A DNA stretch of 64,000 bases from DLKC01 sp002478885 (GCA_046329585.1 JAXLUI010000001.1:1116001-1180000); one strand, 5' to 3'. Shown: positions 44,494-54,343, counted from the first letter of the stretch. The notes: generated by a model from the letters alone, not told the origin. Numbers and translations: made by a program.

Positions 44494-45321
44494 ATGTTCA
44501 CACTAAACTGCAAAGGAAGGTTACTAACATTTAACACACCTGTGGTAATGGGTATTTTAAATACCACACCCGACTCCTTTTACAGTGGCAGCCGTAACCC
44601 AACGGTTGATACCGCACTTGCAACAGCAGGAAAAATGCTCGGCGAAGGCGCTGCCATGCTCGACATTGGCGGACAAAGCACCCGGCCCAAAAGCGAAAAA
44701 GTTAGTGCGGAGGAAGAGGCATCAAGAGTGTTACCAGTAGTCGAGGCGGTTAGCAAAGCTTTCCCTGGAACGGTTATTTCCATCGATACGTATTATGCTT
44801 CCGTGGCCAGGCAAGCCGTTCAGGCAGGCGCTAATATGGTAAACGATATCAGCGGCGGGCAAGCCGATGACGCGATGCTGGCTACCGTCGCATCACTGCG
44901 GGTACCATATGTTTGCATGCACATGCGTGGCACACCGCAGAACATGCACGAAAAAACAAACTACGATGATGTAGCACTGGAAGTGCTGGATTATTTCATC
45001 GAAAGAACAGAAGCCTGCCGTATCGCAGGCATTCACGATGTGATCATTGACCCGGGTTTTGGTTTTGCCAAGAGTATCAACCACAGTTTTGAACTGCTGC
45101 GTAAACTTTCCGTCTTTAAAATATTGGAGAAGCCCATGCTCCTCGGACTCTCCCGCAAATCAAGTATTTTCAAAACTCTTGGCATAACTGCCGCCGAAGC
45201 ATTGAACGGTACAACGGTAATGAATACGATTGGCTTGCTCAATGGCGCAAACATTTTGCGTGTGCACGATGTAAAAGAAGCAATGGAAGCCGTTAAACTC
45301 GTTGGGAAATATCGCTCGTAA
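44494..45321 (+). CDS. folP: Dihydropteroate synthase
   Basis: 275 aa from the ATG at 44494; the upstream in-frame Met adds a Lys-rich leader not found in the family. Condenses p-aminobenzoate with 6-hydroxymethyl-dihydropterin diphosphate in folate synthesis. Signatures: VVMGILNTTPDSFYSGS, AAMLDIGGQSTRP, ISIDTYYASVA, DPGFGFAKSINHSFELL and LGLSRKSSIF. It is the sulfonamide target. The diadenylate cyclase gene that often follows folP in this phylum is absent. Confidence 0.95.
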   Translation: MFTLNCKGRLLTFNTPVVMGILNTTPDSFYSGSRNPTVDTALATAGKMLGEGAAMLDIGGQSTRPKSEKVSAEEEASRVLPVVEAVSKAFPGTVISIDTYYASVARQAVQAGANMVNDISGGQADDAMLATVASLRVPYVCMHMRGTPQNMHEKTNYDDVALEVLDYFIERTEACRIAGIHDVIIDPGFGFAKSINHSFELLRKLSVFKILEKPMLLGLSRKSSIFKTLGITAAEALNGTTVMNTIGLLNGANILRVHDVKEAMEAVKLVGKYRS

Positions 45322-45398
45322 AGATTGGATTTACTGTTTTGGTTTTCCTGCTTTTTTGCATGTTGGTTTTGTCCCTGCCTGGCTCAGTAAAGGACTGC

Positions 45399-45458
45399 AG
45401 TACAAGCGTGCGACGCAACAAGCGCCGCTACAAGAGCCCAGGACCGGCAACCAAAAAT
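45399..45458 (+). repeat. REP-like repeat family 2, copy l (forward)
   Basis: AGTACAAGCGTGCGACGCAAC, split here as AGTACAAGCG and TGCGACGCAAC, then AAGCGCCGCTACAAGAGCCC and CCGGCAACC. The 328-bp gap between folP and rocD holds this copy and no other visible element. Confidence 0.78.
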
Positions 45459-45649
45459 CCACTCCCTGTTTGCCTTTCGGCCAATTTCACTATCTTGCAG
45501 CCCTATTATAACGGCGATGAAATTTCTGCACTTAAATCTTGACTTCCTCGATCACCGATCTTTCTGATCAGTTTTGGCAACATGAGCTGTTGCCTGTTCC
45601 CTCATTTTGTTTAGTACCATCTTAATCAACAATCTTAAAACTTGCTTTT

Positions 45650-46885
45650 ATGCTTACGCATACATTATCGCAGAAAGCTGCCTACTATCTTGAACTGGAA
45701 GACAGCTACGGTGCACACAATTACCATCCTATTCCTGTTGTATTAGAACGCGGCGAAGGCGTTTTTATGTGGGATGTTGACGGTAAACGTTACTACGATT
45801 TTCTAAGTGGCTATTCGGCGCTAAATCAGGGCCATTGCCATCCACGCATCATCAATAAGCTGATAGAGCAATCGCAGAAACTTACGCTAACGTCAAGAGC
45901 ATTCTTTAACAATGTGCTGGGCGAATATGCCAAATATATTACCGGTTTGTTTGGCTACGACAAAGTGCTGCCGATGAATACCGGGGTAGAAGCCGTGGAG
46001 ACGGCCATTAAACTGGCCCGCCGCTGGGGCTACGTGGTAAAAGGCATCGAAGACAACAAAGCGAAAATAATCGTGTGTGCACAAAACTTTCATGGGAGAA
46101 CAAGCACTGTTGTCTCCTTCAGCACCGACCCGTCTGCTTATACGCGTTTTGGTCCATTGATGCCAGGCTTTGATCATATTCCTTATAACAACCTCGCTGA
46201 ACTTGAGAAAGCGTTCCAGGATAAAAATGTTTGCGCATTTCTTTTTGAACCCATCCAGGGCGAAGCAGGCGTGGTGGTACCCGATGATGGTTATATAAGC
46301 GGCATCAGGAACCTGTGCACCGAGTACAATGTATTGATGCTGGCAGACGAAATTCAAACAGGTCTTGCCCGCACCGGCAAGATGCTCGCCATCGATCACG
46401 AAAATGTGCATGCAGATATCTTAATTCTTGGAAAAGCATTGAGCGGCGGCACTTTGCCCGTATCTGCTGTGCTTGCCAATGACGATATTATGCTGAACAT
46501 TCAGCCCGGCCAGCATGGATCCACTTACGGCGGCAATGCATTGGCCTGCGCCGTTGCACTGGAGTCACTGAAAGTGCTCGAAGATGAAAGGCTTGCCGGG
46601 AATGCGGCTGTGATGGGTGAACTCTTCCGCGAATCGTTGAACAACTTGAACTCACCTTTTATAAAAACGGTGCGCGGCAAAGGTTTACTGAATGCCATTG
46701 TAGTGAATCACGTAAATCCTGAAGCGGCATGGGACCTTTGCATCGGGCTAAAAGAAAACGGGCTCCTTGCCAAACCAACGCATGGCGACAAAATTCGTTT
46801 TGCGCCGCCGCTGATCATCACAAAAGAACAGGTGCTTGAATGCGTTGATATCATCGGCCGTTCGTTAAGAGTGCTGGAAGCATAA
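45650..46885 (+). CDS. rocD: Ornithine aminotransferase
   Basis: 411 aa. A PLP-dependent class III aminotransferase converting ornithine and 2-oxoglutarate to glutamate semialdehyde and glutamate. The start YYLELEDSYGAHNYHPIPVV is diagnostic of ornithine aminotransferase. MNTGVEAVETAIKLARRWGY binds substrate, LADEIQTGLARTG holds the PLP-ring aspartate, and K262 in LILGKALSGG forms the Schiff base. Cytoplasmic and monocistronic. Confidence 0.95.
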   Translation: MLTHTLSQKAAYYLELEDSYGAHNYHPIPVVLERGEGVFMWDVDGKRYYDFLSGYSALNQGHCHPRIINKLIEQSQKLTLTSRAFFNNVLGEYAKYITGLFGYDKVLPMNTGVEAVETAIKLARRWGYVVKGIEDNKAKIIVCAQNFHGRTSTVVSFSTDPSAYTRFGPLMPGFDHIPYNNLAELEKAFQDKNVCAFLFEPIQGEAGVVVPDDGYISGIRNLCTEYNVLMLADEIQTGLARTGKMLAIDHENVHADILILGKALSGGTLPVSAVLANDDIMLNIQPGQHGSTYGGNALACAVALESLKVLEDERLAGNAAVMGELFRESLNNLNSPFIKTVRGKGLLNAIVVNHVNPEAAWDLCIGLKENGLLAKPTHGDKIRFAPPLIITKEQVLECVDIIGRSLRVLEA

Positions 46886-46979
46886 AAAGTTAAATGCGCT
46901 GCAAAGTGCCTTTCCGTTATCCAATGCGTTGCAAATGCCCCATAAAACAGCTAAGCCGATTATTTTTTAAAATTGACCA

Positions 46980-47825
46980 ATGAAAATAATATTGCTTTTG
47001 ACCTTGTCTTTTTGCATAACAATGCCTGCACGATCACAGCAGGAAAATTATGAAGTGTATGCGATAAAGTTTACTTCCATGTCGCAGAAATCTGCTGTTG
47101 CTGACTGGGCTTATGGCGCCCCAGCGACAGACAGCATCAACATAGATTTTGTGATATGGCTGATAAAGGGAGTCAATGGCAAAAATATTTTATTAGATGC
47201 CGGTTTTCTGAATGATATTGAAGATGCCAAAGATTTTGCTATAGTTAATTATGTGCGCCCCGACTCCATGCTGTTAAAGCTTGGCCTGAAAGCTACAGAC
47301 ATCACCGACATTATCTTGAGCCACCCGCACTGGGATCATATCGATGGACTTAATTTATTTCCCAATGCTCAGGTATGGATACAGAAAGAAGATTTCAATT
47401 ATTTCGTTGGTGCTGCATGGCAAAAAGATGGCAGCAGTGGCGGATTTAATAAACGCGACGTTCGGATGCTGACCGATTTAAATATGGCAGGCAGGGTAAC
47501 CCTTGTTGATGGCGATAACAAAGAACTATTCCCCGGGATAAAAGTGTATACGGGTTCGCGGCACACTTTCAATTCACAATTTGTGCTGGTGGAAACCGGG
47601 GTGAGCAGGATTGTACTGGCCTCGGATAATATATGGGTTTATTACAGCCTGGAGCATATGAGGCCGCCCTCCACCGGCGGCACTTTCGATACAACTGCTT
47701 ATGTGAAATCCATGCAGCGGATGAAGACACTTGCCTCTGGCAACAAATACATTATTCCCGGGCATGATTCGAAAGTGTTTTCTCTTTTTCCAAAAGTGGC
47801 TGAAGGTATTGTTAAGATAAAATAA
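46980..47825 (+). CDS. Secreted metallo-beta-lactamase-fold hydrolase
   Basis: 281 aa with a signal peptide (LLLTLSFCITMPARSQ). The zinc site ILSHPHWDHIDGLNLFPNA is the H-x-H-x-D-H motif; the final zinc ligand is in YIIPGHDSKVF. The order and spacing resemble N-acyl-homoserine lactonase-type members, but export to the periplasm and lack of context leave the substrate open. It converges on the TMEM175-like gene with a 10-bp gap. Confidence 0.85.
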   Translation: MKIILLLTLSFCITMPARSQQENYEVYAIKFTSMSQKSAVADWAYGAPATDSINIDFVIWLIKGVNGKNILLDAGFLNDIEDAKDFAIVNYVRPDSMLLKLGLKATDITDIILSHPHWDHIDGLNLFPNAQVWIQKEDFNYFVGAAWQKDGSSGGFNKRDVRMLTDLNMAGRVTLVDGDNKELFPGIKVYTGSRHTFNSQFVLVETGVSRIVLASDNIWVYYSLEHMRPPSTGGTFDTTAYVKSMQRMKTLASGNKYIIPGHDSKVFSLFPKVAEGIVKIK

Positions 47826-47835
47826 ACCACTACCA

Positions 47836-48459
47836 TTAGGGCAGGTATTTATCCAATTTGTTAGGTATTAAATAGAGAACAGGTGTAATGATAAAAATGC
47901 CAATACTTATATAGGGCTGGAAGAAAGCAATAACAATGGCAAGACAATACACTGCGGGCGACAATAAAAATAATATCCGCGCCTCTCTCCTTACTTCTGC
48001 CGGTAATGGGCGTTCAAGCAATGCAGCCCGCTTTATGCCATAGCTCCACTGAATGTATAATGTGATATTGCAAAGGCTAAGGTTGAGCCCATAAACCATA
48101 ATAGCATACCATTGCAAGGTATACTTTGCAAGAAACTGTGTGGTGAATGGCACAAAACAAATAACCATATAAAATAATACGCCGAGAAAAATAAAATGGC
48201 GGTTTGTTCTGCCGATATACTCAAACATCATACGGTGCCCGAACCACATTATGCCTAACACAATAAAGCTTATGACATAACAGAGAAAATCGGTTGAGGA
48301 TTCATGCAATGATGCGGTAAAGTTTTGCCAGGTATTGCCTTTCATAACAGGCACGCCAAGATTAATTACCAGTATGGTCATGGCTACACCAAATATGCCG
48401 TCGCCCAGCGCCTCGAGGCGGCCAGAGGCAAGTTTTAGCCGGTCTTTTTCTGGAACCAT
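47836..48459 (-). CDS. TMEM175-type (DUF1211) membrane protein, paralog 2
   Basis: 207 aa, about six TM helices. The pore motif reads RLEALGDGIFGVAMTILVINL: the usual FSDG is LGDG here, unlike paralog 1 at 24004. FSDG contributes to the ion pathway in this family, so conductance or selectivity may differ. Role unknown. Confidence 0.82.
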   Translation of the reverse strand: MVPEKDRLKLASGRLEALGDGIFGVAMTILVINLGVPVMKGNTWQNFTASLHESSTDFLCYVISFIVLGIMWFGHRMMFEYIGRTNRHFIFLGVLFYMVICFVPFTTQFLAKYTLQWYAIMVYGLNLSLCNITLYIQWSYGIKRAALLERPLPAEVRREARILFLLSPAVYCLAIVIAFFQPYISIGIFIITPVLYLIPNKLDKYLP

Positions 48460-48598
48460 GTCTCTAAGCTAATAAAAAGCATTAACACAAAGATGACCTG
48501 TTGACTAAATCTGTACCCGGTCGCCATGAAACCAGGACGTACAAGTACCTGGCATGCCGCATTGGCGGCTCTTCACATTGCTCAGCAAGGAACGAAAA

Positions 48599-48648
48599 GT
48601 TGAAGCGTGCGACGCAAGAGGCGACGCCACAAAGAACATAAGCCGGCT
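48599..48648 (+). repeat. REP-like repeat family 2, copy m (forward)
   Basis: GTTGAAGCGTGCGACGCAAG, AGGCGACGCCACAAAGAAC, ATAAGCCGGC. Confidence 0.75.
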
Positions 48649-48725
48649 TCATAAACTTCTGCATTTACCTGCAACAACTAACAGCAAACTTCTGTATCTT
48701 GATTGCTTAACTGCAAACTTAAATC

Positions 48726-50882
48726 ATGAGAAAAATTTGTTCGTCTTTGGCGTTTCTTGCGATAGCGGAACTATGCTTTGCGCAGGCTGATAAAAAACCG
48801 GTGGAAGTTACCGACATGCTGAAAATTAAAACGGTTGGCAATATTACATTGTCGAAAGATGGCAGCAAAGCCGCGTTTACCGTGACTTCAATTGAGCCGG
48901 ATGAAACAAATAAATCCGACTATAAATATCTTACGCAGATATATCTCCTCTCTGCAACAGGCAACGAGGCTCCCGTTCAGTTAACCACAGCAAAAGAAGG
49001 CGGTTCGCAGCCCGCATGGAGCCCCGACGGAAAGCAGTTGGCATTTGTTCGCGCTGTCGATGGCAAGCCGCAGGTTTTTATGCTCGCCATGAGTGGCGGC
49101 GAAGCAATGCAGCTTACAAAATATAAATATGGCGCAACCAACCCGAAATGGTCGCCCGATGGAAAGCAGATCTTATTTTCTGCCGGCATTTCGTTACAGG
49201 ATCTTTTAAAGGATTCGGTATTGAACCCGGCCCACAACCTGCCGCCCTGGCCTTTTGAAAAACCAGGGTTCGACAACAATGAACAGCTAAAGGCCAATGC
49301 AGCAAAATCAAACCCGGATGGAAGCTTACAGGAGATTCGCGCTTACCTCGATAAAGATGAATCAGATAAAAAAGCCGTGGTGCTTGACAAGCTGAATTTT
49401 CAGAATGAGTTTGGAATTTCATCGGAACAAAGTTTTAGTCAGTTCTTTTTGGTAGATGCTGCAAAAGGCGGCGAGCCCATTGCAATCACGAAGGGATTTT
49501 ATCGCTACAGCAATGCAGATTTTACTCCCGACGGCAAACAGGTTATTTTATCTGGTGATGTTGACTCGCTGGAAAATCCAGACCGCTCCCTGGAAAGCGC
49601 GATCATGCTTGCAGATATCGCCACAGGGAATATGAAACAACTGCTCGGCGAAAAAGACAAACGCTATTTTGCCGCATCGGTGTCAAACAATGGCAAATGG
49701 CTGGCTTTTGAATACAGCAGCACTTCTTTTGCAACAGTGCCGTTGCTGGCATTGATGCCGGTAAATGGTTCAGCTAAAGACATCATCAACATTCCGTTTG
49801 ACCGCGCTGCTTCAAACCTCACCTGGACAAAAGACGACCAGTTTCTGTACTTCAACGCACAGAGCAATGGTGGCGCTCCTTTATACAGGCTTAATATTAC
49901 TTCCAAAAAAATAGATACGCTTAGTGGTATGGATGCAGGCATCAACAGCTTCGACATCGCCAATGGCAAGATCGTTTTCGCAAGAACATCAGTGGCTGAT
50001 CCGTCTGGACTATTCATTGCCGATGCAACCATGAAGAATGAAAAAAAAGCCGGTGGTTTTAATGATTGGGTGCAACTTAAAAAATTGTCTCTCCCTGAAA
50101 AACATGTATTCACAAACGACAAGGGTATGCAGGTAGAATATTGGGTTATGAAACCAACCAACTATGTCCCCGGCAATAAATATCCATTGTTACTGGAAAT
50201 ACACGGTGGCCCCTCTGCCATGTGGGGACCGGGCGAAGCAAGCATGTGGCACGAGTTCCAGTATTTCTGCAGCAAAGGTTATGGAGTTGTTTATTGCAAC
50301 CCGAGGGGCTCCGGTGGTTATGGTGTTGATTTCCTAAGAGGCAATGTTGCTGATTGGGGCGCCGGGCCAACAGCTGATGTGCTTACTTCGCTTGATAAAG
50401 CTGTTGCCGAAGGCTGGGCCGATACCGGCAAATTACTCATTACCGGCGGCTCTTATGCGGGCTACCTGACCGCATGGATCATCGCGCATGACCACCGCTT
50501 TAAAGCGGCCTGCTCACAACGTGGTGTTTATGATCTCGCCACGTTCTTTGGCGAGGGCAACGCGTGGCGGCTCGTGCCTGTTTATTTTGGCGGTTACCCA
50601 TGGGAACCCAAAGTAAAAGAATTGCTGCAGCATGAATCGCCGATCACCTACGTGCAAAACATTACCACGCCGTATATCATTTTCCATGGCGGCAACGACA
50701 GGCGTACCGGGTTTGTGCAGGGCGAAATGATGTTCCGAAGCCTAAAAGTGTTGGGCCGCCCTGTTGAATACGTGGTGCATCCCGGCGCTACACATGAGAT
50801 CACAAGAAGCGGCGACAACCGCCAGCGCATCGACCAAATGCTGCGTACATACGAGTTCTTCGAAAGATGGCTGAATAAGTAG
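48726..50882 (+). CDS. Secreted S9 family serine peptidase (prolyl oligopeptidase/DPP type)
   Basis: 718 aa. Signal peptide (SSLAFLAIAELCFAQ). Residues ~30-440 are a TolB/PD40-type propeller (EGGSQPAWSPDGKQLAFVR, NPKWSPDGKQILFS). The C-terminal alpha/beta hydrolase has the nucleophile S576 in LITGGSYAGYL and the catalytic H690 in GATHEI; the aspartate is likely in FHGGNDRRTGF. It cleaves short peptides in the periplasm or at the surface. Confidence 0.93.
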   Translation: MRKICSSLAFLAIAELCFAQADKKPVEVTDMLKIKTVGNITLSKDGSKAAFTVTSIEPDETNKSDYKYLTQIYLLSATGNEAPVQLTTAKEGGSQPAWSPDGKQLAFVRAVDGKPQVFMLAMSGGEAMQLTKYKYGATNPKWSPDGKQILFSAGISLQDLLKDSVLNPAHNLPPWPFEKPGFDNNEQLKANAAKSNPDGSLQEIRAYLDKDESDKKAVVLDKLNFQNEFGISSEQSFSQFFLVDAAKGGEPIAITKGFYRYSNADFTPDGKQVILSGDVDSLENPDRSLESAIMLADIATGNMKQLLGEKDKRYFAASVSNNGKWLAFEYSSTSFATVPLLALMPVNGSAKDIINIPFDRAASNLTWTKDDQFLYFNAQSNGGAPLYRLNITSKKIDTLSGMDAGINSFDIANGKIVFARTSVADPSGLFIADATMKNEKKAGGFNDWVQLKKLSLPEKHVFTNDKGMQVEYWVMKPTNYVPGNKYPLLLEIHGGPSAMWGPGEASMWHEFQYFCSKGYGVVYCNPRGSGGYGVDFLRGNVADWGAGPTADVLTSLDKAVAEGWADTGKLLITGGSYAGYLTAWIIAHDHRFKAACSQRGVYDLATFFGEGNAWRLVPVYFGGYPWEPKVKELLQHESPITYVQNITTPYIIFHGGNDRRTGFVQGEMMFRSLKVLGRPVEYVVHPGATHEITRSGDNRQRIDQMLRTYEFFERWLNK

Positions 50883-50889
50883 AATAGTA

Positions 50890-50947
50890 TTTTTTGGTCA
50901 CCGGCTTTAGTACTTCGTGGCATCCCTGTTGCGTCGCACTCTTGTAC
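50890..50947 (-). repeat. REP-like repeat family 2, copy n (reverse)
   Basis: TTTTTTGGTCACCGGCTTTA, TTCGTGGCATCCCT, then the core GTTGCGTCGCACTCTTGTAC. Close to the family consensus. Confidence 0.85.
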
Positions 50948-51085
50948 TTTAAGTGTTCATGTCAGCAACTTTTATAAACCTTCGCCGGTGATGTCCGACA
51001 AATTGCATTGGCGAAAGTTGTTTAATTTTAGTTACAACAGGAACAGCTTCGTCAATCAATTCTTTTACTTCAAAACAAACTCAAC

Positions 51086-51460
51086 ATGGATAGCCTCACA
51101 CCCAACATCTTTGTTAAAGACATGAATGCAACGATTGCATTCTACCAATTGCTTGGTTTCAACGTTGTCATGAGCGTTCCGGGAGAAGGCGACTTCGTTT
51201 GGGCAATGATGGTTTGCGGCAATGTTTCTATGATGTTCCAGACTTTTGAAAGCCTGGCCGAAGAACTGCCCGAGATCCGCAGAACGGATGGTGGCTCTCT
51301 ATTACTTTACATTAAGATCAAAAACATCCGGACATTCTTCGATACTATCAAAGAAAAAGTCAATGTGCTGAAAGGTTTGGAAAAAACTTTCTACGGCGCA
51401 ACAGAATTTTCCATCACAGACAACAACGGCTATGTGCTCACCTTCGCTGAAGACGAATAA
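51086..51460 (+). CDS. VOC (glyoxalase/bleomycin-resistance) family protein
   Basis: 124 aa, one vicinal-oxygen-chelate module pair: LTPNIFVKDMNATIAFYQLL at the start and TEFSITDNNGYVLTFAEDE at the end, the usual D-x-x-G-x-x-L-x-F signature with its glutamate. Metal-dependent activity is possible but the substrate is unknown. It is 10 bp upstream of the next small membrane gene, so the two are co-transcribed. Confidence 0.85.
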   Translation: MDSLTPNIFVKDMNATIAFYQLLGFNVVMSVPGEGDFVWAMMVCGNVSMMFQTFESLAEELPEIRRTDGGSLLLYIKIKNIRTFFDTIKEKVNVLKGLEKTFYGATEFSITDNNGYVLTFAEDE

Positions 51461-51470
51461 AACATAAGTT

Positions 51471-51800
51471 ATGTTTACAACAGGATCGCTTTGGTTTGAG
51501 ATTGCTATTGTAAGTATCATATTCGCCCTGGGGAATATAACAATGGGCCATTTTGAAGAACGCACGCCTAAATTAAAAAGGGTCGGCAAATACATACTCA
51601 CGACGGTACTCATTTGTGGCATATCTGTGCTTTTTGGCAGGTCCGTTGCCATGATAATCCTGGCAATGACTGCGCTACCAATACTCTATGTTCATGGTTA
51701 TTATTTGCCAAAGAAAAAAGGTATCAATGGCTGGTCAGGCGAGCCAAAAAGTAAATACTACGAATTCAGGAAATGGGATAAAGACATCTTTTCAAAATAA
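51471..51800 (+). CDS. Small two- or three-helix membrane protein
   Basis: 109 aa. Hydrophobic stretches at ~3-27 (SLWFEIAIVSIIFALGNITM), ~42-57 and ~58-78 separate a conserved-looking GHFEERTPKLKRVG loop; the tail is basic and aromatic (YYEFRKWDKDIF). No family recognised. It follows the VOC gene closely. Confidence 0.65.
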   Translation: MFTTGSLWFEIAIVSIIFALGNITMGHFEERTPKLKRVGKYILTTVLICGISVLFGRSVAMIILAMTALPILYVHGYYLPKKKGINGWSGEPKSKYYEFRKWDKDIFSK

Positions 51801-51835
51801 TCTCTGCAACGGCTGCACTAAATCGTGTTTATAAG

Positions 51836-52723
51836 ATGACGCGTCACAAATTACTGTTCACATTCATCACAGTGCTGTTCTTTACAACAGGCATCTCCGC
51901 GCAGCAAGCCGATCCTTTAAAGCCCGACATGAACAAACCTGCGGTGCTGCCGGGGTATAAACTTGCCTGGCATGATGAATTCAATAGTACCGGCAAGCCC
52001 GATACCTCAAACTGGAAATACGAACATGGCTTTATGCGCAACGAAGAACTGCAATGGTATAGTGAAAACAACGCCTATTGCAAGAATGGAGTGCTGCTGA
52101 TCGAAGGTAGAAAAGAACAAACAGTCAACCCTCAATATAATGCCGCAAGCAATGACTGGCGACTCAATCGTCAGCATGCTGAATACACCTCCTCGAGCAT
52201 TCAAACGCATGGGAAAAAACAATGGACATATGGCCGCTTTGAGATAAGGGCCAAAATAGACACTGCAATGGGCGCTTGGCCCGCAATCTGGACACTGGGC
52301 ACAGAGCAGGAATGGCCCTCAAACGGTGAAATAGATATTATGGAATTTTACAGGTTCAATCAACAGGCAACCATACTTGCAAATGTTGCATGGGGCACCG
52401 GTAAACAATATGTCGCCAAATGGCATACGGAGAGAATTCCCTTAACACATTTCACAACAAAAGATACGGACTGGGCAAACAAATTTCATATATGGCGCAT
52501 GGATTGGGATAAAGAATCAATCAAACTTTATCTCGACAACGAATTGCTGAACACAACCACGCTCAACACAACGGTTAACGCCGATGGCAGCAACCCGTTT
52601 TTAAAACCTCAATACCTGCTGCTGAATCTTGCGTTGGGCGGCAATGGTGGCGATCCATCTTCCACAAACAGGGTTATAAAATATGAGGTAGATTATGTAA
52701 GAGTTTATCAAAAGGATGAATGA
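51836..52723 (+). CDS. Secreted glycoside hydrolase family 16 (laminarinase-like)
   Basis: 295 aa with a signal peptide (LLFTFITVLFFTTGISAQ). The GH16 catalytic motif EIDIME is present: E165 as nucleophile, D167, and E170 as acid/base, preceded by WPAIWTLGTEQEWPSNG. LLLNLALGGNGGDPSS is the conserved substrate-binding strand. The intact E-I-D-I-M-E with methionine points to beta-1,3- or mixed-linkage glucan hydrolysis. No lipobox or T9SS domain, so it is probably periplasmic or released. Confidence 0.92.
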   Translation: MTRHKLLFTFITVLFFTTGISAQQADPLKPDMNKPAVLPGYKLAWHDEFNSTGKPDTSNWKYEHGFMRNEELQWYSENNAYCKNGVLLIEGRKEQTVNPQYNAASNDWRLNRQHAEYTSSSIQTHGKKQWTYGRFEIRAKIDTAMGAWPAIWTLGTEQEWPSNGEIDIMEFYRFNQQATILANVAWGTGKQYVAKWHTERIPLTHFTTKDTDWANKFHIWRMDWDKESIKLYLDNELLNTTTLNTTVNADGSNPFLKPQYLLLNLALGGNGGDPSSTNRVIKYEVDYVRVYQKDE

Positions 52724-52786
52724 TAAATCAGCCTCAATTAGCACCCTCCGCTTATTTCCTTAGCACATTTCATTTACATTGTCTGC

Positions 52787-53497
52787 ATGTTTGATCTGCA
52801 ACACATAATTGTTTACCTTTTTTTGATTTCGGGTGCAGCGTTGAGTTTCTACAAAAACAAACTCACACTATCCGCCGCACTCGTCGCTATACTTGTTGGA
52901 TTTTTTGTCTATTGCGGTGGCGGACTCACAGCGCTTGCAATGCTTGTTGCATTTTTTATAAGCGGAACATGGGCCACCAGGCACCAGTGGACAAAGAAAG
53001 AGCAGCTAAAACTCACCGAAAAAAGATCAGGCGCAAGAAACGCAATGCAGGTGGTTGCCAATGGCGGTGTTGCTGCTGCACTTGCTGCCATGATGATGTT
53101 TGATGCAAGCCACAACCCTGTTTACCTGTTGATGATCGCCGCTTCCCTCTCTTCAGCAACGGCTGATACACTTTCTTCCGAGTTGGGCAACGTGTATGGC
53201 AAAAGATATTTCAATGTCACCAGCTTTGCCAAAGATGATCGCGGCCGCGACGGTGTGGTAAGTATTGAAGGCACGCTCGCCGGTATTGCAGGAAGCTTGA
53301 TCATCGGCCTTGTTTATGCAGCCGGTCTTGGCTTTTCGGCAAATGTTTTGATGATCATTATTGCCGGCATGGCAGGCAATCTTTTTGATTCGTTGCTTGG
53401 TGCAACCCTGCAACGAAAAGGCTATATCAGCAACGATATCGTAAACCTTTTGAATACCATGTTTGCGGCCTTGATCACATTCATCATTGCCTTTTAA
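52787..53497 (+). CDS. DUF92 family membrane protein
   Basis: 236 aa, about six TM helices, with SATADTLSSELGNVYGKRYF and GRDGVVSIEGTLAGIAGSL, the signature loops of the DUF92/TMEM19 family. Related plant and cyanobacterial members act on phytyl-phosphate or other polyprenyl phosphates, which is only a hint here. Monocistronic. Confidence 0.88.
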   Translation: MFDLQHIIVYLFLISGAALSFYKNKLTLSAALVAILVGFFVYCGGGLTALAMLVAFFISGTWATRHQWTKKEQLKLTEKRSGARNAMQVVANGGVAAALAAMMMFDASHNPVYLLMIAASLSSATADTLSSELGNVYGKRYFNVTSFAKDDRGRDGVVSIEGTLAGIAGSLIIGLVYAAGLGFSANVLMIIIAGMAGNLFDSLLGATLQRKGYISNDIVNLLNTMFAALITFIIAF

Positions 53498-53587
53498 AAC
53501 CGTTGATTATTTTTTACCTTACAGCCTGATTTCACTACTCCATTACGCTTCAATCCCTGCCGCAATCACAAGAAAAACTGGCCTAAT

Positions 53588-53959
53588 ATGCAAGACAAAA
53601 CCCTCATCAAATGGCTGAAAGAGCCGGAAGAACATAACTATCCCGCTGCCCTTTCTTACTTAAGCCTGCTATACAAAGAAAGCGAAGCCGGTAAACTGGC
53701 CAAACAACTTAAAACCGCTGTCATCAGTAGTTTTAAGGCGAAAGATATTTTCAGGGCGTCCTCGCTTTCGCTCCTCGGCATAAGCAACGCGCATGTAAAA
53801 AGAGACAAAGAAAAAATTGAAACCGGCACTCCGCTTTCGCCGTTGTTACTGGTAAGGGATGCTGCCAACGGCAAGCTGATCATCGCAGATGGCTATCACC
53901 GTTTATGCGCAGTGTATACTTACGACGAGGATGCCTTGATACCATGCAAAATTGTGTAG
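53588..53959 (+). CDS. Small protein with ParB/sulfiredoxin-like motif
   Basis: 123 aa. The C-terminal LLLVRDAANGKLIIADGYHR continuing LCAVY resembles the ParB/Srx-type nucleotide-binding motif (G-x-x-R in DGYHR), and a basic helix HVKRDKEKI precedes it. No DNA-binding domain is present and it is not beside parA or an origin, so a chromosome-partition role is unlikely. Confidence 0.6.
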   Translation: MQDKTLIKWLKEPEEHNYPAALSYLSLLYKESEAGKLAKQLKTAVISSFKAKDIFRASSLSLLGISNAHVKRDKEKIETGTPLSPLLLVRDAANGKLIIADGYHRLCAVYTYDEDALIPCKIV

Positions 53960-54011
53960 TGATGTTTAAAATACTGGCTGCATTAATTACTTTCACGACT
54001 AAACCAACACA

Positions 54012-54311
54012 ATGGAAAAGAAATATTTTGTGCTGCACCTTTTGCCTTGCCGGCCCGATTTTGCACAGACCATGAGCGATGAAGAACGCAGCATTATGAT
54101 GAAGCATGTGGCTTATTGGACCGTATTGATGAAAAAAGGTGGCGTCGTGGTCTTTGGTCCTGTGTTCGACCCAAAAGCAACATACGGGCTTGGCATTGTT
54201 TGCGTAGACAACATTGCCGAACTGGAAGAATTTATTGCAAACGATCCTGCGGCAACCATCAACCGGTATGAGTATTTTCCCATGATGGCCATGGTGCCTG
54301 ATCCTCAATAA
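54012..54311 (+). CDS. YciI-like (YCII-related) protein
   Basis: 99 aa. KYFVLHLLPCRPDF, MMKHVAYWTVLMKKGGVVVF and GLGIVCVDNIAELEEFIAND follow the ferredoxin-like YciI fold, in which a conserved His (H36 here, KHVAYW) is the putative active site. Function unknown. Confidence 0.8.
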   Translation: MEKKYFVLHLLPCRPDFAQTMSDEERSIMMKHVAYWTVLMKKGGVVVFGPVFDPKATYGLGIVCVDNIAELEEFIANDPAATINRYEYFPMMAMVPDPQ

Positions 54312-54343
54312 AACTGCCTTTATCTGCTGTTTTAAAACTGTTG

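Noticed and set aside
53588..53959. ParB chromosome-partition gene and nearby origin
   Set aside because: Only the short nucleotide-binding-like motif is present; there is no DNA-binding domain, parA neighbour, dnaA or box cluster.
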